Assembly: GCF_900112525.1 (NCBI RefSeq)
Contig: NZ_FOMD01000001.1
Coordinates: 1,512,712 to 1,576,711, forward strand
Length of the DNA: 64,000 bases
Reading direction: 5' to 3'
DNA from: Klenkia taihuensis
Lineage (GTDB): Bacteria > Actinomycetota > Actinomycetes > Mycobacteriales > Geodermatophilaceae
Of this stretch, positions 20,481 to 29,221 are shown piece after piece (the first letter of the stretch is position 1; each line of letters begins with the position of its first letter). The position numbers and the translations under genes are program-made. A model generated the notes under the pieces. That model saw nothing but the letters and a program-made list of their open reading frames with translations. It had not been told where the DNA came from and searched no databases.

Positions 20481-21440
20481 GTGGCTGAGCAGGTCGACCC
20501 GCAGTGGGTGCGCGGCGGGTGGGGGTACCGCGTGCAGACCCAGGACGAGGCCTTCCGGGCGATCATGCGCATCGTCTCGCTCGCGCCGGGCCGCCAGTAC
20601 GTGTGGCGTGGCTCGACCGACCGGCGCCACCGGGTGCGCTCCTCGCTGCTCCGCGAGCTGATCGTGGACGAAGCCGAGCCGCTGCCCGACGAGCTGCTGG
20701 TGCGGCAGAACGAGCTGGCGATCCTGCGCGAGGCCCGTGCGTGGGGTCTCGCCCCCGAGGTCGGCCCGCTCGCCTCCGACCTCCACCTGCTCGCGCACCT
20801 GCAGCACCACGGTCTCCCGACCCGGCTGCTCGACGTCACCCACAACCCGATGACGGCGCTCTGGTTCGCCTGCGAGGGGGAGGACGACGTCGGCGGGGTG
20901 CTCCTCGCGTTCGACGTCACCGGCCTGCCGACCTACCCGGCCAGCGACCCCCAGCAGCAGACCGGGGGCCTGCCGTCCGAACCGCTGGCCTGGGGCCTGC
21001 GACGTGCCCTCAGGCTGTCCGCGCTCCACGCGCAGCCCTTCCTCGTCCGCCCGACCGTCCCCGATGCCCGGACGGCAGCGCAGGAGGCACTCTTCCTCTC
21101 CGGGGTCGTGCCGAGGACCGGCCCGGGCGGCGGCATCGACGGGTTGCCGATCCAGCTCGGGCGCCCGCCGGGCAAGGAGAAGCTGACCGTGCTGTTCGGC
21201 GAGGGGCGACGCCAGGCAGGGCGGCCGACGAAGCTGCCGTTCTGCGCGCTCGTCGTCCCGCCCGACCTGAAAGCCACCATCAGGAACCACCTGACGGCGC
21301 TGAACCGGCGGCGCAGCGTGCTGTACCCGGACGTCGACGGGTTCCGGGACGCCTACCGCGGGAGCCACGTCGACCTGGACCTGGGAGCTGTCCGGTCGGT
21401 GGTCTCCGCCCACGACGACGTGGACGCGGGCACCCGCTGA
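20481..21440 (+). CDS. FRG-domain protein (accessory)
   Basis: This 319-residue protein has the FRG domain hallmark: YVWRGSTDRRHRVRSSLLRE, LAHLQHHGLPTRLLDVTHNP and MTALWFACEG. The family is patchily distributed and has no established biochemical role. GTG 20481 is preferred because GGAG lies 9 bases upstream; GTG 20448 in the same frame is the alternative. It sits 36 bases after dprA and is flanked downstream by a promoter for xerC. In related genomes dprA is usually followed by xerC/whiG, so this looks like an inserted cargo gene. No membrane segment or signal peptide is visible. Confidence 0.85.
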   Translation: MAEQVDPQWVRGGWGYRVQTQDEAFRAIMRIVSLAPGRQYVWRGSTDRRHRVRSSLLRELIVDEAEPLPDELLVRQNELAILREARAWGLAPEVGPLASDLHLLAHLQHHGLPTRLLDVTHNPMTALWFACEGEDDVGGVLLAFDVTGLPTYPASDPQQQTGGLPSEPLAWGLRRALRLSALHAQPFLVRPTVPDARTAAQEALFLSGVVPRTGPGGGIDGLPIQLGRPPGKEKLTVLFGEGRRQAGRPTKLPFCALVVPPDLKATIRNHLTALNRRRSVLYPDVDGFRDAYRGSHVDLDLGAVRSVVSAHDDVDAGTR

Positions 21441-21490
21441 GAGGTCCCCCCCGTCGCCCCACCGGCCGGGTGCCCGATCGGCGAGCCCGG

Positions 21491-21520
21491 TTGACCAGGC
21501 CCCGGGCGCTCGCGCAGGCT
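21491..21520 (+). promoter_or_regulatory. Leaderless promoter for xerC
   Basis: TTGACC (21491-21496) is followed after 18 bases by CAGGCT (21515-21520). The xerC GTG begins 7 bases later, so transcription would start at or next to the start codon. No Shine-Dalgarno is visible. Confidence 0.5.
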
Positions 21521-21527
21521 CGGGGAC

Positions 21528-22484
21528 GTGACCGGTCGGACCGCCGCCCAGCGCGCGGCCCTGCCCCCGGCGCTGGCCGAGCCGCTGGACGCCTGGGTGG
21601 AGCACCTCACCGCCGGCCGCGACCTGTCCGCGCACACGGTGCGCGCCTACACCGGCGACGTGGTCTCCGTGCTCGACCACCTGGTCCGCCGTGGCGGCAC
21701 GCAGGTCACCGACCTGGACCTCGGCACCCTGCGCAGCTGGCTCGCGCTCGGTCGCACCCGCGGCGACGGGAGGTCGACCACCGCCCGCCGCGCCGCGTCG
21801 GCACGCAGCTTCACCGCGCACCTGCGGCGCACCGGCGCGACCCCCGAGGACGTCGGCCTGCGGCTGGCCAGTCCTCGGGCCCACCGCACCCTCCCCGAGG
21901 TGCTCACCGCCGACCAGGCCCGCGCGGTGGCCGAGACGCCCCGCCCGCTGCCCGAGGACGCCGGGCCCGAGCAGGCGGCGGTCGCGCTGCGCGACGCGCT
22001 CGTGGTCGACCTGCTCTACGCCAGCGGCATCCGGGTCGCCGAGCTGGTGGGTCTCGACCTGGACGACGTCGACCACGGCCGGCGGCTGCTGCGGGTGCTC
22101 GGAAAGGGGCGCAAGGAGCGCAGCGTGCCCTTCGGCGTCCCCGCCGAGCGGGCGCTGCGGGCGTGGCTGTCCGACGGCCGGCCGGTGCTGGCCCGCGAGG
22201 GCAGCGGCCCGGCGCTGCTGCTGGGTCTGCGCGGCGGCCGGTTGGACCCCCGGGAGGTGCGGCGCGTGGTGCACGCGGCCACCGCGGCGGTGCCCGGGGC
22301 CCCGGACCTGGGCCCGCACGGCCTGCGGCACTCCGCGGCCACCCACGTCCTGGAGGGTGGTGCCGACCTGCGGTCGGTCCAGGAGCTGCTCGGCCACGCT
22401 AGCCTCGCCACGACGCAGATCTACACGCACGTGACGGTCGACCGGCTCCGGGCGGTCCACGCGGCGGCCCACCCACGGGCCTGA
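21528..22484 (+). CDS. xerC: Tyrosine recombinase XerC-like
   Basis: This 318-residue enzyme has an N-terminal SAM-like core-binding domain ([20 protein letters not shown]) and a catalytic domain with all key residues: Arg in [11 protein letters not shown], Lys in [10 protein letters not shown], HxxR in [15 protein letters not shown], His in [10 protein letters not shown], and Tyr in QIYTHV. It is expected to resolve chromosome dimers at dif with XerD. Synteny with dprA and whiG supports XerC. There are no signs of an adjacent mobile element. Confidence 0.92.
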   Translation: MTGRTAAQRAALPPALAEPLDAWVEHLTAGRDLSAHTVRAYTGDVVSVLDHLVRRGGTQVTDLDLGTLRSWLALGRTRGDGRSTTARRAASARSFTAHLRRTGATPEDVGLRLASPRAHRTLPEVLTADQARAVAETPRPLPEDAGPEQAAVALRDALVVDLLYASGIRVAELVGLDLDDVDHGRRLLRVLGKGRKERSVPFGVPAERALRAWLSDGRPVLAREGSGPALLLGLRGGRLDPREVRRVVHAATAAVPGAPDLGPHGLRHSAATHVLEGGADLRSVQELLGHASLATTQIYTHVTVDRLRAVHAAAHPRA

Positions 22485-22497
22485 GGAGGAGCACACG

Positions 22498-23310
22498 GTG
22501 ACGGGGACCAGCCAGACCGACGCGCGCAAGGACGACCGGGCCGACACGTCGGCCGCGGACGCCGCCCTGGCCGAGCTCTGGGCGCGGTACGTCTCGGGCC
22601 GCGACGCCGCGCTCCGCGACCGGCTGATCCTGCACTACGCGCCGCTGGTCAAGTACGTCGCCGGCCGGGTGGGGTCGGGCCTGCCGGCCCACGTCGAGCA
22701 GGCCGACCTGGTCTCCTACGGCACCTTCGGCCTCATCGACGCGATCACCCGCTACGAGCCCTCGCGCGAGGTCAAGTTCGAGAGCTACGCGATGGCCCGC
22801 ATCCGCGGCGCGATCATCGACGAGCTGCGCTCCACCGACTGGATCCCGCGGTCGGTGCGCATGCGGGCCCGCGAGTTCGAGCGCACCGTCGCCTCCCTGG
22901 AGACCACGCTCCAGCGCAGCCCCACCGACAGCGAGGTCGCCGACGCGATGGGCGTCGGCGTCGAGGAGATCCGCAAGTTCCTCGGCCAGCTGTCGCTGGT
23001 CAACGTGGTCGCCTTGGACGAGCTGCTCGGCGACGACGAGGGCGGTGCACCCCGGCTGGTCGACACGCTGAAGGACACCTCCGCCCTCGACCCGCAGGCC
23101 ATGGCCGAGCACGGGGAGGCCCGCCAGCTGCTGGCCCGCGCGGTCGAGCAGCTGCCCGACCGGGAGAAGGTCGTGGTCAGCCTCTACTACTTCGAGGGCC
23201 TGACCCTGGCCGAGATCGGCCGGGTCCTCGGGGTCACCGAGAGCCGCATCTGCCAGCTGCACACCAAGGCCGTCCTGCACCTGCGCACCAAGCTCGCCGA
23301 CATCGCCTGA
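22498..23310 (+). CDS. whiG: RNA polymerase sigma factor WhiG/FliA
   Basis: This sigma-28 family protein of 270 residues has region 2 ([54 protein letters not shown]), region 3 ([15 protein letters not shown]), and region 4 ([22 protein letters not shown]-like [18 protein letters not shown]). It controls sporulation in Streptomyces and flagella or zoospore motility elsewhere. The GTG has GAGGAG at 22484-22489. A terminator hairpin follows. Confidence 0.95.
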   Translation: MTGTSQTDARKDDRADTSAADAALAELWARYVSGRDAALRDRLILHYAPLVKYVAGRVGSGLPAHVEQADLVSYGTFGLIDAITRYEPSREVKFESYAMARIRGAIIDELRSTDWIPRSVRMRAREFERTVASLETTLQRSPTDSEVADAMGVGVEEIRKFLGQLSLVNVVALDELLGDDEGGAPRLVDTLKDTSALDPQAMAEHGEARQLLARAVEQLPDREKVVVSLYYFEGLTLAEIGRVLGVTESRICQLHTKAVLHLRTKLADIA

Positions 23311-23313
23311 CAC

Positions 23314-23337
23314 CCGGCGGACCGCCCGGTCCGCCGG
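23314..23337 (+). terminator. Hairpin terminator after whiG
   Basis: A perfect 11-bp stem (23314-23324 with 23327-23337) with a 2-base loop starts 4 bases after the stop. In practice the innermost pairs would open. Confidence 0.75.
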
Positions 23338-23374
23338 CGCGTACAGCCCCCCGCGGGCCGGGTAGCGCGGGGCG

Positions 23375-23995
23375 GTGACCGCGAACCGGCGCCCGCCGCC
23401 CACCCTCGTCGACGCCACCCGGCTGTGGGTCGACAGCAGGCCGAGGTACGACGCCGGGCTGCGCTGGGAGGGGGCGACCCTGGCCCGGCTCGGCGCCCGG
23501 GGCGAGCAGTGCCTGGACGTCGGCACCGGGCGCCGCGGGCTCGGCGCCCGGGTCGCGGTGACCGCGCTCGGGGCCCGGCAGGTGCGCGCCGTCGACCTGC
23601 ACCAGGCGTCGGTGGAGTCCGCCCGGCGGGCGCTGGCCGACCTGGGCGACCGGGTCACCGTCGAGCGCGCCGACGCGACCGCGCTGCCGGTGCCCGACGG
23701 CAGCCAGGACCTGGTCGTGTCGCTGCACACCCTGCACCACCTCCCGGACTGGACCGCCGCGCTCGCCGAGTACGCCCGGGTGCTGCGCCCGGGAGGCCGG
23801 CTGGCCTACACCGAGCTGACCGCCCGGCTGCTGGACGCCCGCTGGTTCCGGCTGGTGTCCCGGCACCCGGCCGACCGGTTCACCGAGGACGAGCTCCTGG
23901 TCGGGCTGGAGGACGCGGGGTTCGACGTCCCGGCGCGGACCCACCGCAGCCGCGCGGGGGGCCGGTGGCTGCTGGGCGTGGCCACCCGGCGGTGA
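23375..23995 (+). CDS. SAM-dependent methyltransferase
   Basis: This 206-residue class I methyltransferase has motif I CLDVGTGRRGLGARVAV, acidic VRAVDLHQASVESA, VERADATALPVPDG, and LVVSLHTLHHLPDWTAALAE (motif IV region). The substrate is unknown. GTG 23375. Its stop overlaps the next gene by 4 bases, so the three genes 23375-24950 form one coupled unit. Confidence 0.87.
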   Translation: MTANRRPPPTLVDATRLWVDSRPRYDAGLRWEGATLARLGARGEQCLDVGTGRRGLGARVAVTALGARQVRAVDLHQASVESARRALADLGDRVTVERADATALPVPDGSQDLVVSLHTLHHLPDWTAALAEYARVLRPGGRLAYTELTARLLDARWFRLVSRHPADRFTEDELLVGLEDAGFDVPARTHRSRAGGRWLLGVATRR

Positions 23996-24576
23996 ACGCC
24001 GCTGCCGGGACCGGCGTGCGCGCGGTGCTGGCCGCCGCCCTGGCGCTGCTGGTCCGCCACCGCCGGCGGGCTTACGCGGCGGCCGCGGTGGCCACCGCGG
24101 CCAACACCGTGCCCGACGTCCTCCGTCAGGTGCTGGTCTGGGAGGACCCCGACCGGTGGCACGCGCTGGCCGTCGACGTCGTCGGCGTCGCCACCGCGGT
24201 CGTGGCCCAGCTCTGGGTCACCGGTGCCCTGCTCGACCTGCCCCGCGGTGGCCCGGCCCGGTGGCGGGGCGCCCTGGTCCGGGGGACGGCGGTCGGCTGG
24301 CGGGCGTTGCGCCGCGCACCGGGCACGGTGCTGGCGGGCGTGGTCGCCGGCGGTGCGGTGTCGGCGGTGCTCACCGTCCCCGCCTCGGTCGCCGCCCTGG
24401 GGGCGGACCGGGTCCTCGGCCCGCTCGACACGCCGGGTGCGGGAGCCTTCGCGGTGGCGGCCGCCAGCGATGCGCTGGCCAGCGTCGTGACGCTGCCCTT
24501 CCTCGCCCTCGTGCTGGTGCTCGTCGGCTGCGCCCCGGTTCGGCCTGGTGACCGGCGGGCACCGGACCGCCCATGA
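23992..24576 (+). CDS. Hypothetical membrane protein
   Basis: I do not recognise this 194-residue protein. It has about four to five hydrophobic segments, including AVLAAALALLVRH, a stretch around VDVVGVATAVVAQLWVTGAL, TVLAGVVAGGAVSAVLTVPA, and a C-terminal SVVTLPFLALVLVLVGCAP. GTG 23992 overlaps the methyltransferase stop (GTGA), and its own stop overlaps the next ATG, so it is probably co-translated with both. Confidence 0.72.
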   Translation: MNAAAGTGVRAVLAAALALLVRHRRRAYAAAAVATAANTVPDVLRQVLVWEDPDRWHALAVDVVGVATAVVAQLWVTGALLDLPRGGPARWRGALVRGTAVGWRALRRAPGTVLAGVVAGGAVSAVLTVPASVAALGADRVLGPLDTPGAGAFAVAAASDALASVVTLPFLALVLVLVGCAPVRPGDRRAPDRP

Positions 24577-24950
24577 CCGCACCGTGGGCCACGACCCGGC
24601 TGTCCATCGGCTCCCTCTCGATGTGGCTGGGGACGGTGGCGCTGTTCGCCCCCCGCCGGATGGCCCGCCTGCTGGGGGTCGACGCACGCGCCACCTCACG
24701 GGACCGGGCACTGCCGCTGCTGGTCCGCCTCGTCGCCGCACGCAACATCGCGATGGGCGCCGCACTGCTGGCCAGCCCCGCCCCGCAGGCGCGGCGCACC
24801 ACCGAGGTGACGCTGCTGCTCACCGCGGTCGACGCCGCGGCGGTGCTCGTGGCCACCCGGCAGGGCGACACCCGCACCCGCAGCGCCGTCCTGTCCCTGC
24901 TCGTGCTCGCCACCAGTGCCGCCGGCGCGGTGCACTGGCACCGCGACTGA
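24573..24950 (+). CDS. Small membrane protein, DUF4267-like
   Basis: This 125-residue protein has about four hydrophobic segments. The N-terminal part (TRLSIGSLSMWLGTVALFAP) and RLVAARNIAMGAALLASP resemble DUF4267/DUF4345-type small membrane proteins of unknown function. ATG 24573 overlaps the upstream stop (ATGA). It is convergent with the M23 peptidase gene, with an inverted repeat between them. Confidence 0.75.
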   Translation: MTAPWATTRLSIGSLSMWLGTVALFAPRRMARLLGVDARATSRDRALPLLVRLVAARNIAMGAALLASPAPQARRTTEVTLLLTAVDAAAVLVATRQGDTRTRSAVLSLLVLATSAAGAVHWHRD

Positions 24951-24951
24951 C

Positions 24952-24970
24952 CCGCCGGCGCCGCCGGCGG
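24952..24970. terminator. Palindromic terminator between convergent genes
   Basis: CCGCCGGCG (24952-24960) and CGCCGGCGG (24962-24970) form a 19-base odd palindrome just after the DUF4267-like stop. It would fold in RNA from either strand and could serve both convergent units. Confidence 0.5.
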
Positions 24971-25022
24971 TGGCGCCGCACCGACGACGCGTGGCGACTG
25001 TGGTCCCACCAGGGCACCCCGG

Positions 25023-25535
25023 TCAGACCCACGGCAGCAGCCGGACCCGCGGGGGAGTGAGCAGCCGCAGCGGGTCCAGGTAGGCCGACGGGCCCGTGCG
25101 GGCGCCCCAGTGCAGGCAGGCCGCCGCCGGGCAGCCGGGGTGGCCGGGCAGCAGCACCCCGAGCGGGGACCCGCGGGCCACCGCCTGCCCCGCCGCGACA
25201 CCCGGCTGCACCGGCTCGTAGGTGGTCCGCACGCCGTCGGGGTGGTCGACGCTGACCACCGGGCGACCGGCGACCAGCCCGGCGAACGCCACCACCCCCG
25301 CGCCGGCCGAGAGCACTGCTGCGCCCGGGACGGCCGCGAGGTCGACGCCGCGGTGCCCGGCCCCGTAGACGGTGGCCGGCGGGTCGAAGGGGCGGGTGAC
25401 CGCGGGGACGCCGTCCAGCGGCCAGCGGTAGAGCCCGGCGGCAGCCGCCGACGGTGCGGCGGACGCCGCCGGGCCCGCCCCGGTGAGCAGGGCACCGGCG
25501 AGCACGACGAGCAGGACGAGGCGGAGGACGGGCAC
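25023..25535 (-). CDS. Secreted M23-family peptidase-like protein
   Basis: This 170-residue protein has an N-terminal signal peptide ([19 protein letters not shown], then ASAAPSAA) and one LytM/M23 domain ([37 protein letters not shown]). The metal-binding H..D motif is present in GHRGVDLA. The terminal HxH motif reads CLHWG, so its first His is Cys. It may cleave peptidoglycan or be a degenerate regulator. GTG 25535 is chosen because the signal peptide starts there. It is divergent from rpsB, as in Streptomyces. Confidence 0.85.
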   Translation of the reverse strand: MPVLRLVLLVVLAGALLTGAGPAASAAPSAAAAGLYRWPLDGVPAVTRPFDPPATVYGAGHRGVDLAAVPGAAVLSAGAGVVAFAGLVAGRPVVSVDHPDGVRTTYEPVQPGVAAGQAVARGSPLGVLLPGHPGCPAAACLHWGARTGPSAYLDPLRLLTPPRVRLLPWV

Positions 25536-25860
25536 CCCGCGACCGTCCCCGCCGCGGGGCCGGCGCGGGGGAGGCGGAGCGGATCTGTGGACGGCGGCCG
25601 GGGCTGTGGAGGACCGCGGACGGGGACACCCGGGCAGCGGGTATGCTCGCCCCTGCGACCGGTCCGAGGCCGGTCGACTTCGCGCGTCCTCCTCCCACCC
25701 CAGCGGTGGGGCGGCGCCCACCCCGGTCCCGTCCAGCACGGGTGCAGGTGGCCCGCAGGACGCCAGGGCGGTGCACCACCCGGTGCGCCGCGACAACCGG
25801 GAAGCGCGGTGGACCGGCCGGAGGGCCGGGTGCCGCGCGTGCACAGAGAGGCGGCGCCAC
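25536..25860. promoter_or_regulatory. 325-base gap: rpsB promoter and leader, M23 gene promoter
   Basis: A -10-like TATGCT is at 25642-25647. The leader that follows can form a 7-bp stem (CGACCGG 25656-25662 with CCGGTCG 25670-25676) close to the expected transcription start, and then about 180 bases to rpsB. Long rpsB leaders often carry S2 autoregulation; no specific motif could be confirmed. No gene was seen here. Confidence 0.4.
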
Positions 25861-26793
25861 GTGGCTGTCGTCACCATGAAGAACCTGCTCGACAGCGGGG
25901 TCCACTTCGGGCACCAGACCCGTCGCTGGAACCCGAAGATGAAGCGCTTCATCTTCACCGAGCGCAACGGCATCTACATCATCGACATCCAGCAGACGCT
26001 GGGCTACATCGACCAGGCCTACGAGTTCGTGAAGCAGACCGTCGCGCACGGCGGTTCGATCATGTTCATCGGGACCAAGCGCCAGGCGCAGGAGGTCATC
26101 GCCGAGCAGGCGACCCGGGTCGGCATGCCCTACGTCAACCAGCGCTGGCTGGGCGGCATGCTCACCAACTTCCAGACCGTCTTCAAGCGCCTCGAGCGCC
26201 TGAAGGAGCTGGAGGACCTGGAGCAGACCGGCGCGATCAACGGCCTGACCAAGAAGGAGCAGCTGGTCCTCTCCCGCGAGAAGGCCAAGCTCGAGCGCTC
26301 CCTCGGCGGCATCCGGGACATGAAGAAGGTCCCGAGCGCCGTGTGGGTCGTCGACACCAAGAAGGAGCACATCGCCGTCGGCGAGGCCCGCAAGCTGGGC
26401 ATCCCCGTCGTCGCGATCCTCGACACCAACTGCGACCCCGACGAGGTCGACTACAAGATCCCGGGCAACGACGACGCCATCCGCAGCGCCGCCCTGCTGA
26501 CCCGCGTGATCGCCGACGCCGTCGCCGAGGGCCTGATGGCCCGCTCGGCCGCGCAGGCCAACGCCGGCCGCGGTGAGGGCGACGCCCCCGCCGGTGCCGA
26601 GGCCGAGCCGCTGGCCGACTGGGAGAAGGAGCTGCTGACCGGTGGGCAGGGCGCCGACGCCGCCGCGCCGGCCGACAGCTCCGTCCCGGCCGCGCCGGAG
26701 CAGGAGTCCGTGGTCAGCGAGCAGGAGCAGGCGCCCAACGCCGGCGACCCCGCCGTGACCGAGATCGTCCAGGACAGCACGAACCAGGCGTGA
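25861..26793 (+). CDS. rpsB: 30S ribosomal protein S2
   Basis: The uS2 core ([78 protein letters not shown]) ends near residue 235. A ~75-residue acidic Ala/Glu/Gln-rich tail follows, giving 310 residues. GTG 25861 has AGAGAGG about 11 bases upstream. It is followed by an intergenic hairpin and then tsf, the universal order. Confidence 0.98.
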   Translation: MAVVTMKNLLDSGVHFGHQTRRWNPKMKRFIFTERNGIYIIDIQQTLGYIDQAYEFVKQTVAHGGSIMFIGTKRQAQEVIAEQATRVGMPYVNQRWLGGMLTNFQTVFKRLERLKELEDLEQTGAINGLTKKEQLVLSREKAKLERSLGGIRDMKKVPSAVWVVDTKKEHIAVGEARKLGIPVVAILDTNCDPDEVDYKIPGNDDAIRSAALLTRVIADAVAEGLMARSAAQANAGRGEGDAPAGAEAEPLADWEKELLTGGQGADAAAPADSSVPAAPEQESVVSEQEQAPNAGDPAVTEIVQDSTNQA

Positions 26794-26798
26794 CCCGA

Positions 26799-26838
26799 CG
26801 GCGCCGCCGTCCGTCCGCGAGGTCGGACGGCGGCGCCG
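26799..26838 (+). terminator. 15-bp hairpin between rpsB and tsf
   Basis: A perfect GC stem pairs 26799-26813 with 26824-26838 around a 10-base loop, 5 bases after the rpsB stop. As tsf has its own Shine-Dalgarno but no obvious promoter, this is more likely an attenuator or processing site than a full stop. Confidence 0.75.
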
Positions 26839-26877
26839 CGGCGTGTCCCCACCCGTTCCCACAGAAGAGGAAGTGAC

Positions 26878-27693
26878 ATGGCTGCTGTCACCGCTGCCGA
26901 CGTCAAGCGTCTCCGCGACGCCGCCGGCGCCGGCATGATGGACTGCAAGAAGGCCCTCACCGAGGCCGACGGCGACTACGACAAGGCCGTCGAGATCCTG
27001 CGCGTCAAGGGCGCCAAGGACGTCGGCAAGCGGCTGGAGCGCTCCACCACCAACGGGCTGGTCGTCAGCCGCGACGGTGCGCTGCTCGAGCTCGACTGCG
27101 AGACCGACTTCGTCGCCAAGAACACCGACTTCGCCGCGCTGGCCGAGCGGCTGCTCGACATCGCGCTGGAGCACAAGCCGGCCGACGCCGCCGCGCTGCT
27201 GGCCACCGAGGTCGACGGCCAGACCGTCGAGAAGCTGGTCGAGGGCGAGTCCGCCCGCATCGGCGAGAAGCTGGTGCTCTCCCGGGTCGCCATCTTCGAC
27301 GGCCCGACCGCGACCTACCTGCACAAGCGGGCCACCGACCTGCCCCCGGCCATCGGCGTCGCGGTGCAGTACTCGGCCGGCTCCGAGGACGCCGCGCGGT
27401 CGCTGGCGATGCACATCGCCGCCGCCCGCCCGCGCTACCTGACCCGCGACGAGGTCCCGGCCGAGGCCGTGGAGACCGAGCGCCGCGTGGCCGAGCAGAC
27501 CGCGAAGGAGGAGGGCAAGCCCGAGCAGGCGATCTCCAAGATCGTCGAGGGGCGCGTCAACTCCTACTACAAGGACTTCGTCCTCCTCGAGCAGCCCTCC
27601 ATCACCGAGCCCAAGCGCACGGTGAAGCAGGTCATCGACGAGGCCGGGCTCACCGTCGACCGGTTCGCCCGGTTCGAGGTCGGCCAGTCCTGA
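26878..27693 (+). CDS. tsf: Elongation factor Ts
   Basis: This nucleotide-exchange factor for EF-Tu has 271 residues. The N-terminal UBA-like part ([20 protein letters not shown]), the core ([20 protein letters not shown]) and the C-terminal module ([20 protein letters not shown]) are canonical. ATG 26878 has AAGAGGAAG upstream. A very strong terminator follows. Confidence 0.98.
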   Translation: MAAVTAADVKRLRDAAGAGMMDCKKALTEADGDYDKAVEILRVKGAKDVGKRLERSTTNGLVVSRDGALLELDCETDFVAKNTDFAALAERLLDIALEHKPADAAALLATEVDGQTVEKLVEGESARIGEKLVLSRVAIFDGPTATYLHKRATDLPPAIGVAVQYSAGSEDAARSLAMHIAAARPRYLTRDEVPAEAVETERRVAEQTAKEEGKPEQAISKIVEGRVNSYYKDFVLLEQPSITEPKRTVKQVIDEAGLTVDRFARFEVGQS

Positions 27694-27699
27694 TCCACG

Positions 27700-27738
27700 C
27701 TCCGGCCCCGTCCCCCGCACCGGGGGGCGGGGCCGGAG
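27700..27738 (+). terminator. 18-bp terminator after tsf
   Basis: The stem 27700-27717 with 27721-27738 contains one T:G wobble and a CAC loop. It starts 7 bases after the stop and is one of the strongest hairpins in the window. It would end the rpsB-tsf unit. Confidence 0.85.
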
Positions 27739-27805
27739 GTCTGTCCGGCCCCGGTCGGGCAGGATGCGAGACGACACCACCCGCGAGAGGACCACGAGAC
27801 CGCCG

Positions 27806-28573
27806 ATGACCGACCAGCTCCCGCTGTCCGCCCCCACCGCCTTCAAGGCCGCCGGCACGGACGGCTACGACCGCGTCCTGCTGAAGCTGTCGGGCGAGGC
27901 GTTCGGGGGTGGCGGCGTCGGCGTCGACCCCGCCGTGATCCGTGACATCGCCGAGCAGCTGGCCACCGTGGTCAGCCGGGGCACCCAGGTCGCCATCGTC
28001 GTGGGCGGCGGCAACTTCTTCCGCGGCGCCGAGCTCTCCCAGGCCGGCATGGACCGCGGGCACGCCGACTACATGGGCATGCTCGGCACGGTCATGAACT
28101 GCCTGGCCCTGCAGGACTTCTGCGAGAAGGCCGGCATCGAGACCCGCGTGCAGACCGCCATCACCATGGGCCAGGTCGCCGAGCCCTACATCCCGCGCAA
28201 GGCCATGCGGCACCTGGAGAAGGGCCGCGTCGTCATCTTCGGCGCCGGCGCGGGCATGCCCTACTTCTCCACCGACACCGTCGCCGCCCAGCGGGCCCTG
28301 GAGATCGAGTGCCAGGTCCTGCTCATGGCCAAGAACGGCGTGGACGGCGTGTACACCGCCGACCCCCGCACCGACCCCACCGCGACCATGTACTCCGACC
28401 TGGACTACTCGACCGTGCTGGCCGACCAGCTCGCCGTCGCCGACGCCACCGCGATCAGCCTGTGCATGGACAACCGCATGCCGATCGTGGTGTTCAACCT
28501 GCTCCAGGACGGGAACATCGCCCGTGCGGTCGCGGGTGAGAGGATCGGCACGTTGATCAGCCGGTCCGCCTGA
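27806..28573 (+). CDS. pyrH: Uridylate kinase
   Basis: This 255-residue amino-acid-kinase-fold UMP kinase makes UDP. It contains [37 protein letters not shown]-like [19 protein letters not shown], and [23 protein letters not shown] 27806 is chosen by similarity; ATG 27764 in frame would add 14 residues of atypical sequence. It lies upstream of frr, as usual. Confidence 0.96.
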   Translation: MTDQLPLSAPTAFKAAGTDGYDRVLLKLSGEAFGGGGVGVDPAVIRDIAEQLATVVSRGTQVAIVVGGGNFFRGAELSQAGMDRGHADYMGMLGTVMNCLALQDFCEKAGIETRVQTAITMGQVAEPYIPRKAMRHLEKGRVVIFGAGAGMPYFSTDTVAAQRALEIECQVLLMAKNGVDGVYTADPRTDPTATMYSDLDYSTVLADQLAVADATAISLCMDNRMPIVVFNLLQDGNIARAVAGERIGTLISRSA

Positions 28574-28631
28574 GGCCACCGGCACCGACCACCCCGCACC
28601 ACCGGCCCGCGGGCCACAGGAGGAGACACAC

Positions 28632-29189
28632 GTGATCGACGACACCCTGCTCGACGCCGAGGAGCGGATGGACAAGGCCCTGTCGGTCGCCCGCGAGGAC
28701 CTCGGCTCGGTCCGCACCGGCCGCGCCGCGCCGAGCATGTTCAACCGGATCGTCGTCGACTACTACGGCGCGCCCACCCCGGTGCCGCAGATGGCCTCCA
28801 TCACCGTCCCCGAGGCGCGGATGGCCGTCATCAAGCCCTACGACGCCGGCCAGCTGAACGCCATCGAGACCGCGATCCGCAACTCCGACCTCGGCGTCAA
28901 CCCGAGCAACGACGGCCAGATCATCCGGGTCAACTTCCCGCAGCTGACCGAGGAGCGCCGCCGCGACCTGGTCAAGCAGGCCCGGTCCAAGGGCGAGGAC
29001 GCCAAGATCGCGATCCGCAACGTGCGCCGCCGGGCCAAGGAGGAGCTCGACCGCATCGTCAAGGACGGCGAGGCCGGCGAGGACGACGTCCGCCGCGCGG
29101 AGAAGGACCTCGACGACCTCACCGCCCAGCACGTGGCCGGCATCGACGAGGCCATGAAGAACAAGGAAGCCGAGCTGCTCGAGGTCTGA
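28632..29189 (+). CDS. frr: Ribosome recycling factor
   Basis: This 185-residue two-domain RRF splits post-termination ribosomes with EF-G. It contains [20 protein letters not shown], the domain II motif [20 protein letters not shown] and the C-terminal helix [23 protein letters not shown] 28632 has AGGAGGAG at 28618-28625. Confidence 0.97.
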   Translation: MIDDTLLDAEERMDKALSVAREDLGSVRTGRAAPSMFNRIVVDYYGAPTPVPQMASITVPEARMAVIKPYDAGQLNAIETAIRNSDLGVNPSNDGQIIRVNFPQLTEERRRDLVKQARSKGEDAKIAIRNVRRRAKEELDRIVKDGEAGEDDVRRAEKDLDDLTAQHVAGIDEAMKNKEAELLEV

Positions 29190-29221
29190 GCGGCCCCGCA
29201 CCAGCCGACGCCGAGCACCCG

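Noticed and set aside
21528..22484. The tyrosine recombinase as an integrase of a mobile island including the FRG gene
   Set aside because: Sequence and position next to whiG fit chromosomal XerC, and no tRNA, direct repeats or other mobile genes are nearby.
18828..22547. A 3.7-kb minus-strand open frame opposite comM, dprA, the FRG gene and xerC
   Set aside because: The translation is Gly/Arg/Gln/His-rich without motifs; the plus-strand genes have clear catalytic motifs.
25590..25615. DnaA-box-like CTGTGGA repeats before rpsB
   Set aside because: They differ from the consensus at two or more positions.
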